Source: a virus. From it: a stretch of DNA of 20,289 nt. This document shows, piece after piece, positions 1-8,101 of this stretch (within the stretch, counting starts at the first letter, position 1; the number at the start of each line of letters is the position of its first letter). Location of the stretch: IMG/VR virus record IMGVR_UViG_3300044957_000008, positions 1 through 20,289 of that record, one strand, 5' to 3'. Below the pieces are notes generated by a model. That model was given only the letters and a program-made list of their open reading frames with translations, did no database searches and was not told where the DNA came from. The position numbers were made by a program, and so were the translations under genes.

Positions 1-1471
1 TACCAGCTTGAGTATCAGCTTGAACTTCGATTCTCTTTGGGCGAAGAGGTCCGTAAACGCCAAATGGCAAAAATACTGGATCTAGCCCTTGCTCTATGGC
101 AGGGTTCAGCTCTACTCTGACGTAGAGAGAACGATTCGAGAATTGACCGTATTCTTTGTTAATTCTTTGATTATAGTCAAACTTACGGAACTTGTCACCT
201 ATTCTAGCTCCGATATAATCTGGTGAACTTGGGTTTAAATTCACCTGATCAAATCTTTCTAGAATTACCGGATTGGCATCATTGTCTCTAATATCTCTCA
301 CTATGATACTGAAGGTTCCATATGGATCTGCATCTGGATTAGGACTCTGCCTGATGTTGTCAACTGAAATTTTTATATTTTTATGTGTCCAAGCACCAGC
401 ATCTAAGCCGTGGAATCTAAATAGCTTAACCATGTTATCAAAGCTATAAGAGCTAGTATCATTACTGATATCTTGTGATATAAACCACCCAGTTTTGGCA
501 TCAATAGTATTTGTATTAGCCAAAAGAGTATTGGAATTTGTAAATCTCATTCTGTGGTACGCTGAGTTTGTACTTGCGATACCAGTAGCTAGAGGAGCAA
601 TAAATGCATTAACTATTGTTGGTTGTGCGCCATTGCTAGCTTTTACAAGTTCTGATACTGCTGTTTCGTAGGTTTCTCCAAGCCAGTAGTATTGCTCATT
701 CTTTGATAGAGTGTTTGAGTTGATAACTCCAGCATTTGTTAATACCGGATTTGTATTGAAGACTTTACGAATATAGTTGTTACTATCACGATCAAAATTA
801 AATGCAAATGTCTTTTCGGGCGTACCACCAGGCCCCTTTACTAACATTTTAAATTGTGTATTGACTACGGTGCTATCTACGGTAGTAGCAATCATAGTAT
901 TAGAGCCAGTACCAGTGAACTCTGCGCTTACACCACCTCTGGACAAAGCTCCAGACATATATAGTGAGCCAGTAACAAGGTAGAATACTGCTGCTAGAGT
1001 ACCAGAGTTTGGAGTAGCTCCTGAACCAGATGCAACCAAGAATAATCCGAGTGAACCACCACCATCAACAGCATAATCTTTGATTGTTCTGCTTGATTGA
1101 TCATAGTAGGTGGTAGACCAACCTGCGAGTCCAAATCCGGTAGCGTCTGGGTGTGGCATACCCAATACTCTGAGGTAGTTTACAGGACCGACATTAGCGT
1201 TTAGATAAGCCTGTGCGGCATATACACCATAGGTTGGGCCACTTAGTTTAGAAGATCTATATTCTCCTGCTGGGCCTCCAGGCACCGGTTCGCCGTACAG
1301 ATCAATGAACTCTGAAAAAGAACGAACTGTTGCTACGTTTAATGCTGGGCCTTTTGTTGCACGACCGATAATTGTAGGTCCAACAGCATCTGGTAGCTGT
1401 GGGATCTGCGAATTGTCAATTTCTTTTAGAAATATGCCCGGTGAAATAAATTTAAATGCTCTATCAGCCAT
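1..1471 (-). CDS. 18: Tail sheath protein (gp18-like), C-terminus outside window
   Basis: The frame starts ATG at 1471 with AGGAG 6 bases upstream and is open to the left edge, giving 490 residues so far; it reads into the edge without a stop. The start MADRAFKFISPGIFLKEIDN, with VGPTIIGRATKGP and VRSFSEFIDLYGEPVPGG soon after (about 30-62), is the recognisable N-terminal pattern of contractile tail sheath proteins. Further on come YAAQAYLNANVGPVNYLRVLG and a long Gly/Ser-rich region. Near the edge FGVYGPLRPKRIEVQ resembles late strands of gp18. T4 gp18 has 659 residues, so about a quarter may be missing. This establishes the phage as a myovirus with a contractile tail. Confidence 0.92.
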   Translation of the reverse strand, partial: MADRAFKFISPGIFLKEIDNSQIPQLPDAVGPTIIGRATKGPALNVATVRSFSEFIDLYGEPVPGGPAGEYRSSKLSGPTYGVYAAQAYLNANVGPVNYLRVLGMPHPDATGFGLAGWSTTYYDQSSRTIKDYAVDGGGSLGLFLVASGSGATPNSGTLAAVFYLVTGSLYMSGALSRGGVSAEFTGTGSNTMIATTVDSTVVNTQFKMLVKGPGGTPEKTFAFNFDRDSNNYIRKVFNTNPVLTNAGVINSNTLSKNEQYYWLGETYETAVSELVKASNGAQPTIVNAFIAPLATGIASTNSAYHRMRFTNSNTLLANTNTIDAKTGWFISQDISNDTSSYSFDNMVKLFRFHGLDAGAWTHKNIKISVDNIRQSPNPDADPYGTFSIIVRDIRDNDANPVILERFDQVNLNPSSPDYIGARIGDKFRKFDYNQRINKEYGQFSNRSLYVRVELNPAIEQGLDPVFLPFGVYGPLRPKRIEVQADTQAG

Positions 1472-1497
1472 AGTATTCTCCTATATTGGAACTCATA

Positions 1498-1507
1498 AAT
1501 AAATAGT
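1498..1507 (-). promoter_or_regulatory. ACTAYTTAYT element before tail sheath gene
   Basis: Minus strand ACTATTTATT, 26 bases before the sheath ATG in the 55-base gap after the gp15-like gene. It is identical to the element before the scaffold gene. No terminator precedes it, so it would add transcription to read-through from upstream. Confidence 0.5.
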
Positions 1508-1526
1508 TAGTTTTTACCCTAAACGA

Positions 1527-2459
1527 CTAACGCCTGTAAAATGACTTCGAAGTAAAAGGTGGATTCTCATCGAAAATTACTTGCTCCTTACCAAACTTAA
1601 ATGTTACTGCGTTTTCTCTAATCGCCAGTTTAGGTCTATCAGAATTGCTCCCTTCTCCCAATAGATAACCAAGCACCTTTATATCTATCTCTATCAAGAA
1701 AGTCTTTTCATCATCTTGGAAATTAGAGGAATTAAATGTTTGGCTAAAATCTCCTTCGATAAACCCTTCGAAGCGATGGCCGTCATACGACATAAAGATA
1801 TTGTTTATTTGTCCTGTTTTAGTAAAAAATGGTGTTATTAGTTCATTCATTTGCTGCATGTATTCAGTTCTTATCGACACTTTATAATTTACTTGCACAT
1901 ATGTTGGTATTGGCATAGAAAGTGTCTCATAAACTACTTTCCTGCTTGGGTTAACATAATTCTGTTGGCCAGATCCTCTAGGTATGTTAAATGTGCCAGC
2001 AATCCTAGCATTATCAGAATTAGCAAAATTAGCTGTTTTATCTTGTTTTATTCTCCTGGCTACTACAATAGCACCACCCTTTTCATCATTAGTGTTAGGG
2101 ACATGTGCCCAAGCAATTCCTTTAAAATTAGGGTCTTTTGTTACTGAAGTTCTTTCTACATTAATCATCGGAAAGATCAACACACCGTTGTCATCCCTTA
2201 AGCCTCTGTTGTTTTTTATCTGGAATGCTCTTTCTCCGCTAACCCAAATTATTGGTACCTTAGTAAATCCTTTATTTGTATTAACAGATAAATTTAGCTT
2301 TTCATTTAAAAATGTATACATTGCATAATCAATCGTTTCGATTGTCGAAGGCATCAAAGAAACATCTTTTAGAATTTTATCTGCTTCTTCTATGCCAGTA
2401 TGGCTATACTTGCTAGTTTGTATACGGTCTGGTGGAGACAAAGGTTTTTTAGGTGGCAT
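1527..2459 (-). CDS. Probable tail completion / sheath stabiliser (gp15-like)
   Basis: A 310-residue protein whose start overlaps the end of the gp14-like gene by 11 bases. Early residues are polar and Pro-rich (PPKKPLSPPDR). Then follow a helix (YAMYTFLNEKL) and a region VPIIWVSGERAFQIKNNRG and RDDNGVLIFPMINVERTSVTK that looks like a compact beta-rich tail-terminator type fold. The second half holds VQVNYKVSIRTEYMQQMNELITPFF and a beta-rich end. T4 gp15 (272) caps the tail tube and sheath before head joining. Gene order, directly before tail sheath and after the neck genes, fits gp15. The sequence match itself is only moderate in my reading; gp3-like tail terminator is an alternative. Confidence 0.78.
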   Translation of the reverse strand: MPPKKPLSPPDRIQTSKYSHTGIEEADKILKDVSLMPSTIETIDYAMYTFLNEKLNLSVNTNKGFTKVPIIWVSGERAFQIKNNRGLRDDNGVLIFPMINVERTSVTKDPNFKGIAWAHVPNTNDEKGGAIVVARRIKQDKTANFANSDNARIAGTFNIPRGSGQQNYVNPSRKVVYETLSMPIPTYVQVNYKVSIRTEYMQQMNELITPFFTKTGQINNIFMSYDGHRFEGFIEGDFSQTFNSSNFQDDEKTFLIEIDIKVLGYLLGEGSNSDRPKLAIRENAVTFKFGKEQVIFDENPPFTSKSFYRR

Positions 2460-2940
2460 CGAATAGTCCTCTTCTTGATACCTTACAGGTGGCGGCTACT
2501 TCCAATGATTCACCTACTTGACCGAACAACTGCTTTGGCTCTTGCAAAGTCATGATTTCATAATACAAGCCGTCATACTTTACAAAATCACCTTCACGAA
2601 CAAAGATGTCTTGATCTTCTTGCAATCTACGTTGGTGGAAGTGAACAATAATCTCGGCTGCTTTATCTAGACCAAAACCCTCAGTCTGAACGGTACCGTA
2701 GCTAGACCACTCAACCAAAGCATACACTCTGACAGGTGGAAGAAAGTTCTTTACTAGTGCTTCGCCATACAATGGATGATAGTTTGTGGTTTTGATGTCG
2801 ATTGCATAATAATAGATTTCTTGTCCAATGACTCTTTCTAGCAGTTCGTCATTGACTTGCTTGACAAGATCTTTTTCCTTTTGTCCAAAAAACAAAGGAG
2901 GTGGTGCATAATCTGGTTCAACCCATTTGTTCTGAGCCAT
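2449..2940 (-). CDS. Head closure / neck protein (gp14-like)
   Basis: A 163-residue protein starting 3 bases after the preceding stop, with an AAGGGTGA ribosome site. The segment ERVIGQEIYYYAIDIKTTNYHPLYGEA (key residues: GQEI, TNYHPLYGEA, near 34-62) begins a beta-rich body, and VREGDFVKYDGLYYEI (about 114-129) is the typical strand-turn-strand seen in phage head-tail stopper proteins. It is smaller than T4 gp14 (256). It lies between the adaptor-like gene and a gp15-like gene and overlaps the latter by 11 bases, so it is placed in the head-closure step that retains packaged DNA. The fold reading is inference from pattern. Confidence 0.8.
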   Translation of the reverse strand: MAQNKWVEPDYAPPPLFFGQKEKDLVKQVNDELLERVIGQEIYYYAIDIKTTNYHPLYGEALVKNFLPPVRVYALVEWSSYGTVQTEGFGLDKAAEIIVHFHQRRLQEDQDIFVREGDFVKYDGLYYEIMTLQEPKQLFGQVGESLEVAATCKVSRRGLFDAT

Positions 2941-2943
2941 TTA

Positions 2944-4278
2944 TCACCCTTGGTAAATGAGAAGAGGAATCTTCTCTTGCACTTTCGTAACACTATCCAT
3001 GAGTGTTGCATTTGTTTCTGCAAGTTTCGCATAGGTAAGTTCATCAAGTGTAGCCTTGAGTTCTTCTTTTAGTTTCTCTTGTTCTTCTCTGGCGGAAGAA
3101 ATAAGGTCTGACCCATTTAGCTGAACTGAATCACCGGGGATGGGGATTGCACCAAACTTAGAACGAATAAGACCAAGCGTTTCTTTTACCAATGCCAAAG
3201 CGTAACGACGAATCCATTGTTTACCAATAGCATTGATACTGGAGTATGGAATGTTATCAAATGGCAATGTATTCATGTTTGAGATCCCCTGCTCAGAACC
3301 TTTCTGCGAGCCAGAAACTGGTGACCAAGGATCCGCACCGTCATCAAACGTAAACTCAAACCACATGTGTTGTATTGTACTTACTTCTGGTCTTGGAAAA
3401 ATACGAAGTTTGTTATTGAAGATTTCATAAGAATAATGTGACAGTCTAGTGTAAATGTGATCTTCATAAGCCATAGCTTGCAACTTGTTTTGCCATGCTG
3501 GGATGATTTCGAATGTCGTATCATCAGCGAACTGGCCGTAATAGTTTAGATTACCAACTACGTTTAGGCCACCATAGTAGCCGTAGAAACGCCACACAGC
3601 AGCGGGTGACTTATAGTATACACGACGTATTGTTATTCTGTTGCTAGAAGCACTAACATAAGAAGCAGAATAAGCTACAGCACCGCTGGTAGCTGGTTCC
3701 AGATTATTAGCAACATTGTTGGCGATTATCTGCTGCAAGTCATAATCTTGTATGCTGCTAGTCAAAGCAAAAGAAGCTTGATAATGCGGTGTGGTGCCTC
3801 CTGCGACACCGGCCTCATTAGCCAACCCAATAGCCACCTGACGGGCATACCCCACCTCAAAACGCGGATAACGAAGATTTATGCTAGCACTAGAGAGCGA
3901 TGACTCTAGTAGGTTGCCATCTTCATCAAAGGATCCGGTTGTTTTGCCAAGCAAGCTTGGAAGAGCATTCTTTGATTGATGGAGATTCATGATGTATGAA
4001 TACTCTAAAGTTGCTTCCTCATAAGCAGCGTATACGTTACCGGGAGTGATTTCTAGATCGAGAACATCACCACCTAACTTCTTATAAACAAAAGATACTT
4101 GGTCAGAAGCACCCGAGATAAAGTTGACATCGTATCGCGGAGATGCTGGATCAACATAAATACCGAATGGATACAAAACCAAGTTACCAGCACCATTACC
4201 AGTGGTAGCAGTTGAGCCGGTCGAAGTTAGAATAGAAACATTAGTTCTGCTTGGCGGCGAGTATGAAGGGTATGCCAT
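2944..4278 (-). CDS. Neck / head-tail connector protein (gp13-like)
   Basis: A 444-residue protein that opens a three-gene connector operon. Its N-terminus is polar, followed by a region LDLEITPGNVYAAYEEATLE (about residues 75-94) and IMNLHQSKN that resembles the helical entry of phage head-completion adaptors, where an acidic EEA helix docks near the portal. The middle is beta-rich and aromatic (VWRFYGYYGGLNVVGNLNYYG near 229-249 is the most distinctive part). The C-terminal 70 residues are a helix rich in Glu/Lys. T4 gp13 (309 residues) is shorter. The gp13 role is assigned from gene order and general features, not from a sure sequence match. GGAGG ribosome site. Confidence 0.82.
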   Translation of the reverse strand: MAYPSYSPPSRTNVSILTSTGSTATTGNGAGNLVLYPFGIYVDPASPRYDVNFISGASDQVSFVYKKLGGDVLDLEITPGNVYAAYEEATLEYSYIMNLHQSKNALPSLLGKTTGSFDEDGNLLESSLSSASINLRYPRFEVGYARQVAIGLANEAGVAGGTTPHYQASFALTSSIQDYDLQQIIANNVANNLEPATSGAVAYSASYVSASSNRITIRRVYYKSPAAVWRFYGYYGGLNVVGNLNYYGQFADDTTFEIIPAWQNKLQAMAYEDHIYTRLSHYSYEIFNNKLRIFPRPEVSTIQHMWFEFTFDDGADPWSPVSGSQKGSEQGISNMNTLPFDNIPYSSINAIGKQWIRRYALALVKETLGLIRSKFGAIPIPGDSVQLNGSDLISSAREEQEKLKEELKATLDELTYAKLAETNATLMDSVTKVQEKIPLLIYQG

Positions 4279-4295
4279 TTGTGAACCTCCGCTTC

Positions 4296-4305
4296 AGTAA
4301 GTAGT
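4296..4305 (-). promoter_or_regulatory. ACTAYTTAYT element before neck gene
   Basis: Minus strand ACTACTTACT, directly after a terminator and 17 bases before the ATG of the 444-residue gene. It is identical to the element inside the protease gene. Confidence 0.5.
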
Positions 4306-4316
4306 TTAGGAACAAA

Positions 4317-4344
4317 TAAAAAAGCCGACCCCGAAGGATCGGCC
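4317..4344 (-). terminator. Rho-independent terminator after 136-residue gene
   Basis: On the minus strand GGCCGATCC/GGGTCGGC pairs around a TTCG-type loop and is followed by TTTTTTATTTG. It lies 22 bases after the stop of the 136-residue gene and 12 bases before the element of the next gene. Confidence 0.92.
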
Positions 4345-4365
4345 TAAGAGATAAACCAGATCTAA

Positions 4366-4776
4366 TCAAGGAAAACCGGGATAGGTTCCTGACATAGCTA
4401 GAATTAATACGTCCGAAACAAGTCCCCCACCTGTTGGGGCCGAATCAAACTTGTATGTAACAAATGTTTTTTTAGAACCAAGAACTGTCGAACTAGCTGT
4501 TGAGAATGTCGGTGACAAAACACGACCTGTTGAGCAGTTTAGCAATACATCATAGTCAGAACCATTGACAAGCAACAAGCTTTGACCATTCTTCATGGCG
4601 GCAATGTCGATTGTACCTGTAGCTGCGCTACCACCACCATAGAGCCAAAACCCTGCATCAACGCTGATTGCACCAAGCGAACCAGAACTTTGGACTACTG
4701 TTGCGTTTGCGTTATAAACAACAATGTTCATGTTCTGTGGTAGTGTACTTCTATTGTATTGATTTCTTTTACCCAC
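4366..4776 (-). CDS. Small beta-rich virion protein in its own transcription unit
   Basis: A 136-residue protein with a GTG start and a GGAGGG ribosome site. The basic N-terminus (GKRNQYNRS) is followed by hydrophobic strand-like segments (NIVVYNANATVV, QSLLLVNGSDYDVLL, KTFVTYKF, VSDVLILAMSG) and Gly/Ser/Thr loops, typical of a small beta-sandwich. One cysteine is present. It directly follows the major capsid gene, and terminators lie both before and after it, with a candidate promoter at its front, so it can be made as a single-gene transcript. That arrangement suits a highly expressed capsid decoration or cement protein, comparable in role to T4 Soc; this is inference, and no family match is seen. 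Confidence 0.85.
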   Translation of the reverse strand: MGKRNQYNRSTLPQNMNIVVYNANATVVQSSGSLGAISVDAGFWLYGGGSAATGTIDIAAMKNGQSLLLVNGSDYDVLLNCSTGRVLSPTFSTASSTVLGSKKTFVTYKFDSAPTGGGLVSDVLILAMSGTYPGFP

Positions 4777-4797
4777 GATAAGACCCTCCGTTTGTAC

Positions 4798-4807
4798 AGT
4801 AAATAGC
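4798..4807 (-). promoter_or_regulatory. ACTAYTTAYT element before 136-residue gene
   Basis: Minus strand GCTATTTACT, 17 bases downstream of the capsid terminator and 21 bases before the GTG start. It differs from the shared pattern only at the first base. The terminator-then-element arrangement supports a transcription start here. Confidence 0.5.
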
Positions 4808-4824
4808 GTGCTTTTATCCCAAAA

Positions 4825-4857
4825 GAAAAAGGCCCCGATCCCGAAGGACCGAGGCCA
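4825..4857 (-). terminator. Rho-independent terminator after capsid gene
   Basis: On the minus strand a long GC-rich stem of GGCCTCGGTCC with GGATCGGGGCC closes on a UUCG tetraloop, followed by TTTTTC. One or two internal mismatches are present. It separates the capsid gene from the following small gene. Confidence 0.92.
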
Positions 4858-4884
4858 GAGGTTAGCTAGAAGCTAAAATCTCTA

Positions 4885-6603
4885 TCAGGCTCCGCTTTCA
4901 CCGAGAAGACCACGGACGATAACGAGGCCGTACATGTCTGGGCGAACCATCTTCTTGGCGTAGCGGGTCATGACGCCCTTGCGAGGTACGAAGTCCTCGT
5001 TACCAAAGATGGTAGGAGTGACTTGTAGTGGGACGTAAGGAGCGTAGACGTAGCCGCTCTCTAGGAAGCTACCACCACGGCGACCGACCAATAGAAGGTT
5101 GCGTGGGAAGTATGGATCAACGTGAACGTCGAACTTCTTGGAGATTGAGCCGACCTTGACTGCACCGATTGAACCGCGTTCATCGTCAGCAGTGACGGAG
5201 GCACGGAATCCAGCGGTGAACTCTAGGACGTTGGCAACTTCGGGTGAGGTCACGACGAAGTTTGCGCCACCACGAAGAGTCTTGCGATGGATTTGAGCCG
5301 AAACATCATTGATGGTTTCGATGAGGGTTTCGTACCATTGTGATACTGTACCGGTGAACTCTGGGGCAGCAGAGCTTGCACCAACTTCGACACCAGTTGT
5401 GCGGTTGACGAATAGACCAGGTGAACGTGACCAGTAGAATGTACCGGCGGTGGCACCCTTGATCAAGTCCTCAAGGATTTCGCGGTCGATTTCGAGAGCG
5501 ATTTGTTCAGAGAGGATTGAGGTCAACTCGACTTCTGCATCAAGGTTGTGGTAAGCGTTGAGATCTTGTCCCAACTCTGGGGTCCACTTGGCCTTGAGCT
5601 TCTTGGTACCGGCTGTAACAGCGATTGAATCAACTTTGATGTCGATTTCTGGAATGTTGGAGTTACCTTCTAGGCCCCAGCTTGTTGGGGTTGTGTTAGA
5701 ACCAACAACCGAACCAACAGCAGAAGCTGCTTCGAAAACGTCTGGTTGCAATGGCCATGTAGCAGCGCGGCTACCGGCGTTATCGTCTAGGGCTGTAGTA
5801 GCAACTGAACCATCATACGAAGCAAATACTACATAAGCAACGGTTGTTGAAGAACCGCTTAGTCTTGTTAGACGGCGGACCAAGCTACCGCTAGCTGGTG
5901 TAACAGTCAAAGCAACGAGGTCTGGTGAAGCTAGATTAGCACCAGCGAGTTGAGTTAGATCGACAGTGTGAACTGAGAATGTGGTTGAGCCTGAAACGAA
6001 GTCTGCGTCGAAACGAACTAGAGCGTCGTTTGTTTGGCTGGCACCGAAGGTACCAGATGCAATAGCTGCACCGATGGTAATGTTACCAGAACCAGTTGGG
6101 TAGGCATAGCCATTGTTTAGAGCGTAAGGACCAACTTCAGCGTTGGTACCGGCTAGAAGAACACCACCAGTGATTTCACTGGCTACGCGGCCACCACCGT
6201 ACAATGAAGACGCGGCAGCGTATCCAAGACGACCGGTTGTGGAACCAGTACCAAGCTCACCAGAAACGGTGAAGTCGAGGAAGAAAATGAGACCTGATGG
6301 AAGGCTCATGGGTTGTACTGAGACTAAATCGTTGGCCAATAGGCCAGCGAATACACGGCGAACTAACGGAAACGCGACAGCGGCAAAGCCCTGTACGTCG
6401 CCTGCGCCCATTGATGTTGACTCCTTGAGGAGTTGCTTAGCTTGATTTTCTAGAAGACGAGCCATACCAGCACGGGTATGTTCGCCGCTGAGTCCTTCGA
6501 GAAGACCTGTCTTCTCCCATTTTGAGAGCAGAGCAGCACCTTCTTTCTGGAGGTCGCGGTTAACGACGCCTTCAGTCAATCTTTCAATAAGATTACGAGA
6601 CAT
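4885..6603 (-). CDS. 23: Major capsid protein (gp23-like)
   Basis: A 572-residue capsid precursor. The ATG at 6603 is preferred over an in-frame ATG at 6663 because AAAGGGGGTG lies just before it and the upstream extension falls inside the scaffold gene. The N-terminal 61 residues are a helical delta-peptide, with a likely cleavage at Leu59-Lys60-Glu61 before Ser62; T4 gp23 is cut after residue 65. The mature protein opens with a region like T4 gp23: FPLVRRVFAGLLANDLVSVQPMSLPSG (position about 78-104, of which key residues are VRR, ND and VQPM.PSG). A Gly/Ser/Thr-rich section at about 150-310 probably forms an insertion or outer domain. A terminator follows 28 bases after the stop. Confidence 0.95.
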   Translation of the reverse strand: MSRNLIERLTEGVVNRDLQKEGAALLSKWEKTGLLEGLSGEHTRAGMARLLENQAKQLLKESTSMGAGDVQGFAAVAFPLVRRVFAGLLANDLVSVQPMSLPSGLIFFLDFTVSGELGTGSTTGRLGYAAASSLYGGGRVASEITGGVLLAGTNAEVGPYALNNGYAYPTGSGNITIGAAIASGTFGASQTNDALVRFDADFVSGSTTFSVHTVDLTQLAGANLASPDLVALTVTPASGSLVRRLTRLSGSSTTVAYVVFASYDGSVATTALDDNAGSRAATWPLQPDVFEAASAVGSVVGSNTTPTSWGLEGNSNIPEIDIKVDSIAVTAGTKKLKAKWTPELGQDLNAYHNLDAEVELTSILSEQIALEIDREILEDLIKGATAGTFYWSRSPGLFVNRTTGVEVGASSAAPEFTGTVSQWYETLIETINDVSAQIHRKTLRGGANFVVTSPEVANVLEFTAGFRASVTADDERGSIGAVKVGSISKKFDVHVDPYFPRNLLLVGRRGGSFLESGYVYAPYVPLQVTPTIFGNEDFVPRKGVMTRYAKKMVRPDMYGLVIVRGLLGESGA

Positions 6604-6635
6604 ATTTATCACCCCCTTTATTTTTAGGATTTGCT

Positions 6636-7790
6636 TTACTTGATGCCAGCTAGCTTTTTCCAATAATCGAGTTGACCGAGATCAACGCTTTCGTTTAGAT
6701 TACGCTTGCTGGGAATGGTGTGAGAAGGTCTGTTGATAGCTTCGTGAAGGGACTCAAGTTTCCTGCCGGTAGACGTTGCTCCAGCAGCCGCTGCACTTTG
6801 AAGGGTTTCAAAAATAACCTTCGCTTCTGTAATAGTTTGGGCCTTACGAATAGATTCGACAACATTTTGTTTTTGTCGCTCATTCAACGAGGTATTCATA
6901 AGAACTTTATTTTGGTACAGAAGTTTTGCATTGCTAAGGTTTACTTCTTCGAGCTTTACCTTCAATGCGGAAACTGTTTCGCCAAGAACGGTATTCTGGG
7001 ATTTCAATGATTCATTGACTCCAGCCAGTTTCTTCATACCGTCTTGCAAGTCTTTTAGTTCTTGCTGACGCTTGGTATCAGCCAAACGAGCAAGATTGAC
7101 TTTCTCTTGTTCTTGTCGATCTTTTTCTGGACGACCGGCCCAACCGCCAGCATGTTGTCCGTCCATAATGTCAACAACTAGTTCTTCTACGAGAGTGAGA
7201 AGATCTTCATCGATTTCTTCGTGAGAGTCCTCTTCCTCATCAAGCTCATAAGTTTCATCTAGTTCTTCTTCCAAAGATTCTGGATCTTCCATTTCATTCA
7301 TGAAACGACGAACTTCCTCCATTAGACCAGTCATTTCTGGTGATACGGGAGGTGCTTTCTTTTCGACAGAACCTAGATCAAACTCGACCTCTTGTGGTTC
7401 TTCATCTGATTCGCTAGAATCATCTGCCAATACTTCGAATGGATCCTTTAGATCTTCTGGTGGTATCTCTTGGTCCTCGTATGCAGATAGCATTGTACGA
7501 AGGTCATCCATCGAAACAGTAATAACGTCTTCGTCGCCACCGGCATTTGGTTCGTTAGCTGTATCCAATGTAGCAGCATCTGGGATCTCTTCTGGAATAG
7601 CCTCTGGTTCGGGAGCAGCACCGCCAGCATCCATAGGGTCTGCGGCTGGTTCTTGTTCGTTGAGGAAAGAATCAATAGCTTCTTTCAGTTCGCTAGCGTG
7701 CTTTTCGATAACTTGATTTTCTGCAAATCGTAAAGCTGCTTCGCGAAGCTCTTTTGCGTCGATAATGGCTTGTTCCAAAAGTGATGACAT
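6636..7790 (-). CDS. 22: Prohead scaffold/core protein (gp22-like)
   Basis: A 384-residue, strongly acidic protein directly before the major capsid gene, the place of T4 gene 22. Residues 1-47 are a charged helix (SSLLEQAIIDAKELREAALR). Residues about 48-215 are Glu/Asp/Pro-rich and low in complexity. A long Lys/Glu/Gln coiled coil covers about 222-330. The conserved-looking C-terminus ends LGQLDYWKKLAGIK. Scaffolds of this type form the inner core of the prohead, bind the capsid shell by their C-terminus, and are cut to peptides by the gp21-type protease; several (L/I)-x-E sites are present. T4 gp22 is 269 residues. The ribosome site is ACGGAG. The end overlaps the longest reading of the capsid frame, but not its likely start. 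Confidence 0.88.
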   Translation of the reverse strand: MSSLLEQAIIDAKELREAALRFAENQVIEKHASELKEAIDSFLNEQEPAADPMDAGGAAPEPEAIPEEIPDAATLDTANEPNAGGDEDVITVSMDDLRTMLSAYEDQEIPPEDLKDPFEVLADDSSESDEEPQEVEFDLGSVEKKAPPVSPEMTGLMEEVRRFMNEMEDPESLEEELDETYELDEEEDSHEEIDEDLLTLVEELVVDIMDGQHAGGWAGRPEKDRQEQEKVNLARLADTKRQQELKDLQDGMKKLAGVNESLKSQNTVLGETVSALKVKLEEVNLSNAKLLYQNKVLMNTSLNERQKQNVVESIRKAQTITEAKVIFETLQSAAAAGATSTGRKLESLHEAINRPSHTIPSKRNLNESVDLGQLDYWKKLAGIK

Positions 7791-7823
7791 TTAGATACTC
7801 CGTTACTAAATAATGAAACTCAA

Positions 7824-7833
7824 AATAAATAGT
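7824..7833 (-). promoter_or_regulatory. ACTAYTTAYT element before scaffold gene
   Basis: Minus strand ACTATTTATT in the 64-base gap between bS21 and the scaffold gene, 33 bases before the scaffold ATG. It is a member of the recurrent element set and a candidate late promoter for scaffold and capsid expression. I see no terminator between bS21 and this element. Confidence 0.5.
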
Positions 7834-7854
7834 ATTTAGTTATACCAAAAACCA

Positions 7855-8079
7855 TCACTTCCGATTCTGACGCAGTTTCTTCAGAACCTTTTCTCTACGA
7901 CGCTCTTTCCTCTTACGCTTATCGGAAGGCTTTTCGTATTCTAGAGAGCGTCGATACTCTTCGATGATTCCGCTTCTCTTTACTTTCTTCATGAACTTCT
8001 TGATTGCTGTTGTGATTGATTGACCTTCGCGCACCTCAACAGTAACATGTGCGGGTCGTGAACTATTATAACGCTTCAT
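7855..8079 (-). CDS. rpsU: Phage-encoded ribosomal protein bS21
   Basis: A 74-residue, very basic protein with the bS21 pattern along its length: a short beta-like start VTVEVREGQSITTAIKKF (residues 12-29), then KRSGIIEEYRR (34-44), then the signature YEKPSDKRKR (48-57) and a Lys/Arg-rich helical tail. E. coli S21 has 71 residues and the same YEKPxxxRKR core. bS21 binds the small ribosomal subunit near the anti-Shine-Dalgarno end of 16S rRNA and acts in initiation. Phage copies are known, notably from aquatic phages. It has an AAGAAGGA ribosome site and lies between a probable decoration gene and the scaffold gene, so it is expected to be expressed late. It could replace or compete with host S21. 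Confidence 0.93.
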   Translation of the reverse strand: MKRYNSSRPAHVTVEVREGQSITTAIKKFMKKVKRSGIIEEYRRSLEYEKPSDKRKRKERRREKVLKKLRQNRK

Positions 8080-8101
8080 AAATCCTTCTTATTATTTATT
8101 A

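Noticed and set aside
6604-6663. Upstream start giving a 592-residue capsid protein
   Set aside because: The extension lies within the scaffold gene and lacks a good ribosome site, while the ATG at 6603 has a very strong one.
8085-8100. AT-rich AATAAATAA similar to the T4 late promoter before bS21
   Set aside because: It is AT-rich spacer next to the ribosome site, does not match TATAAATA exactly, and is too close to the start codon to be convincing.
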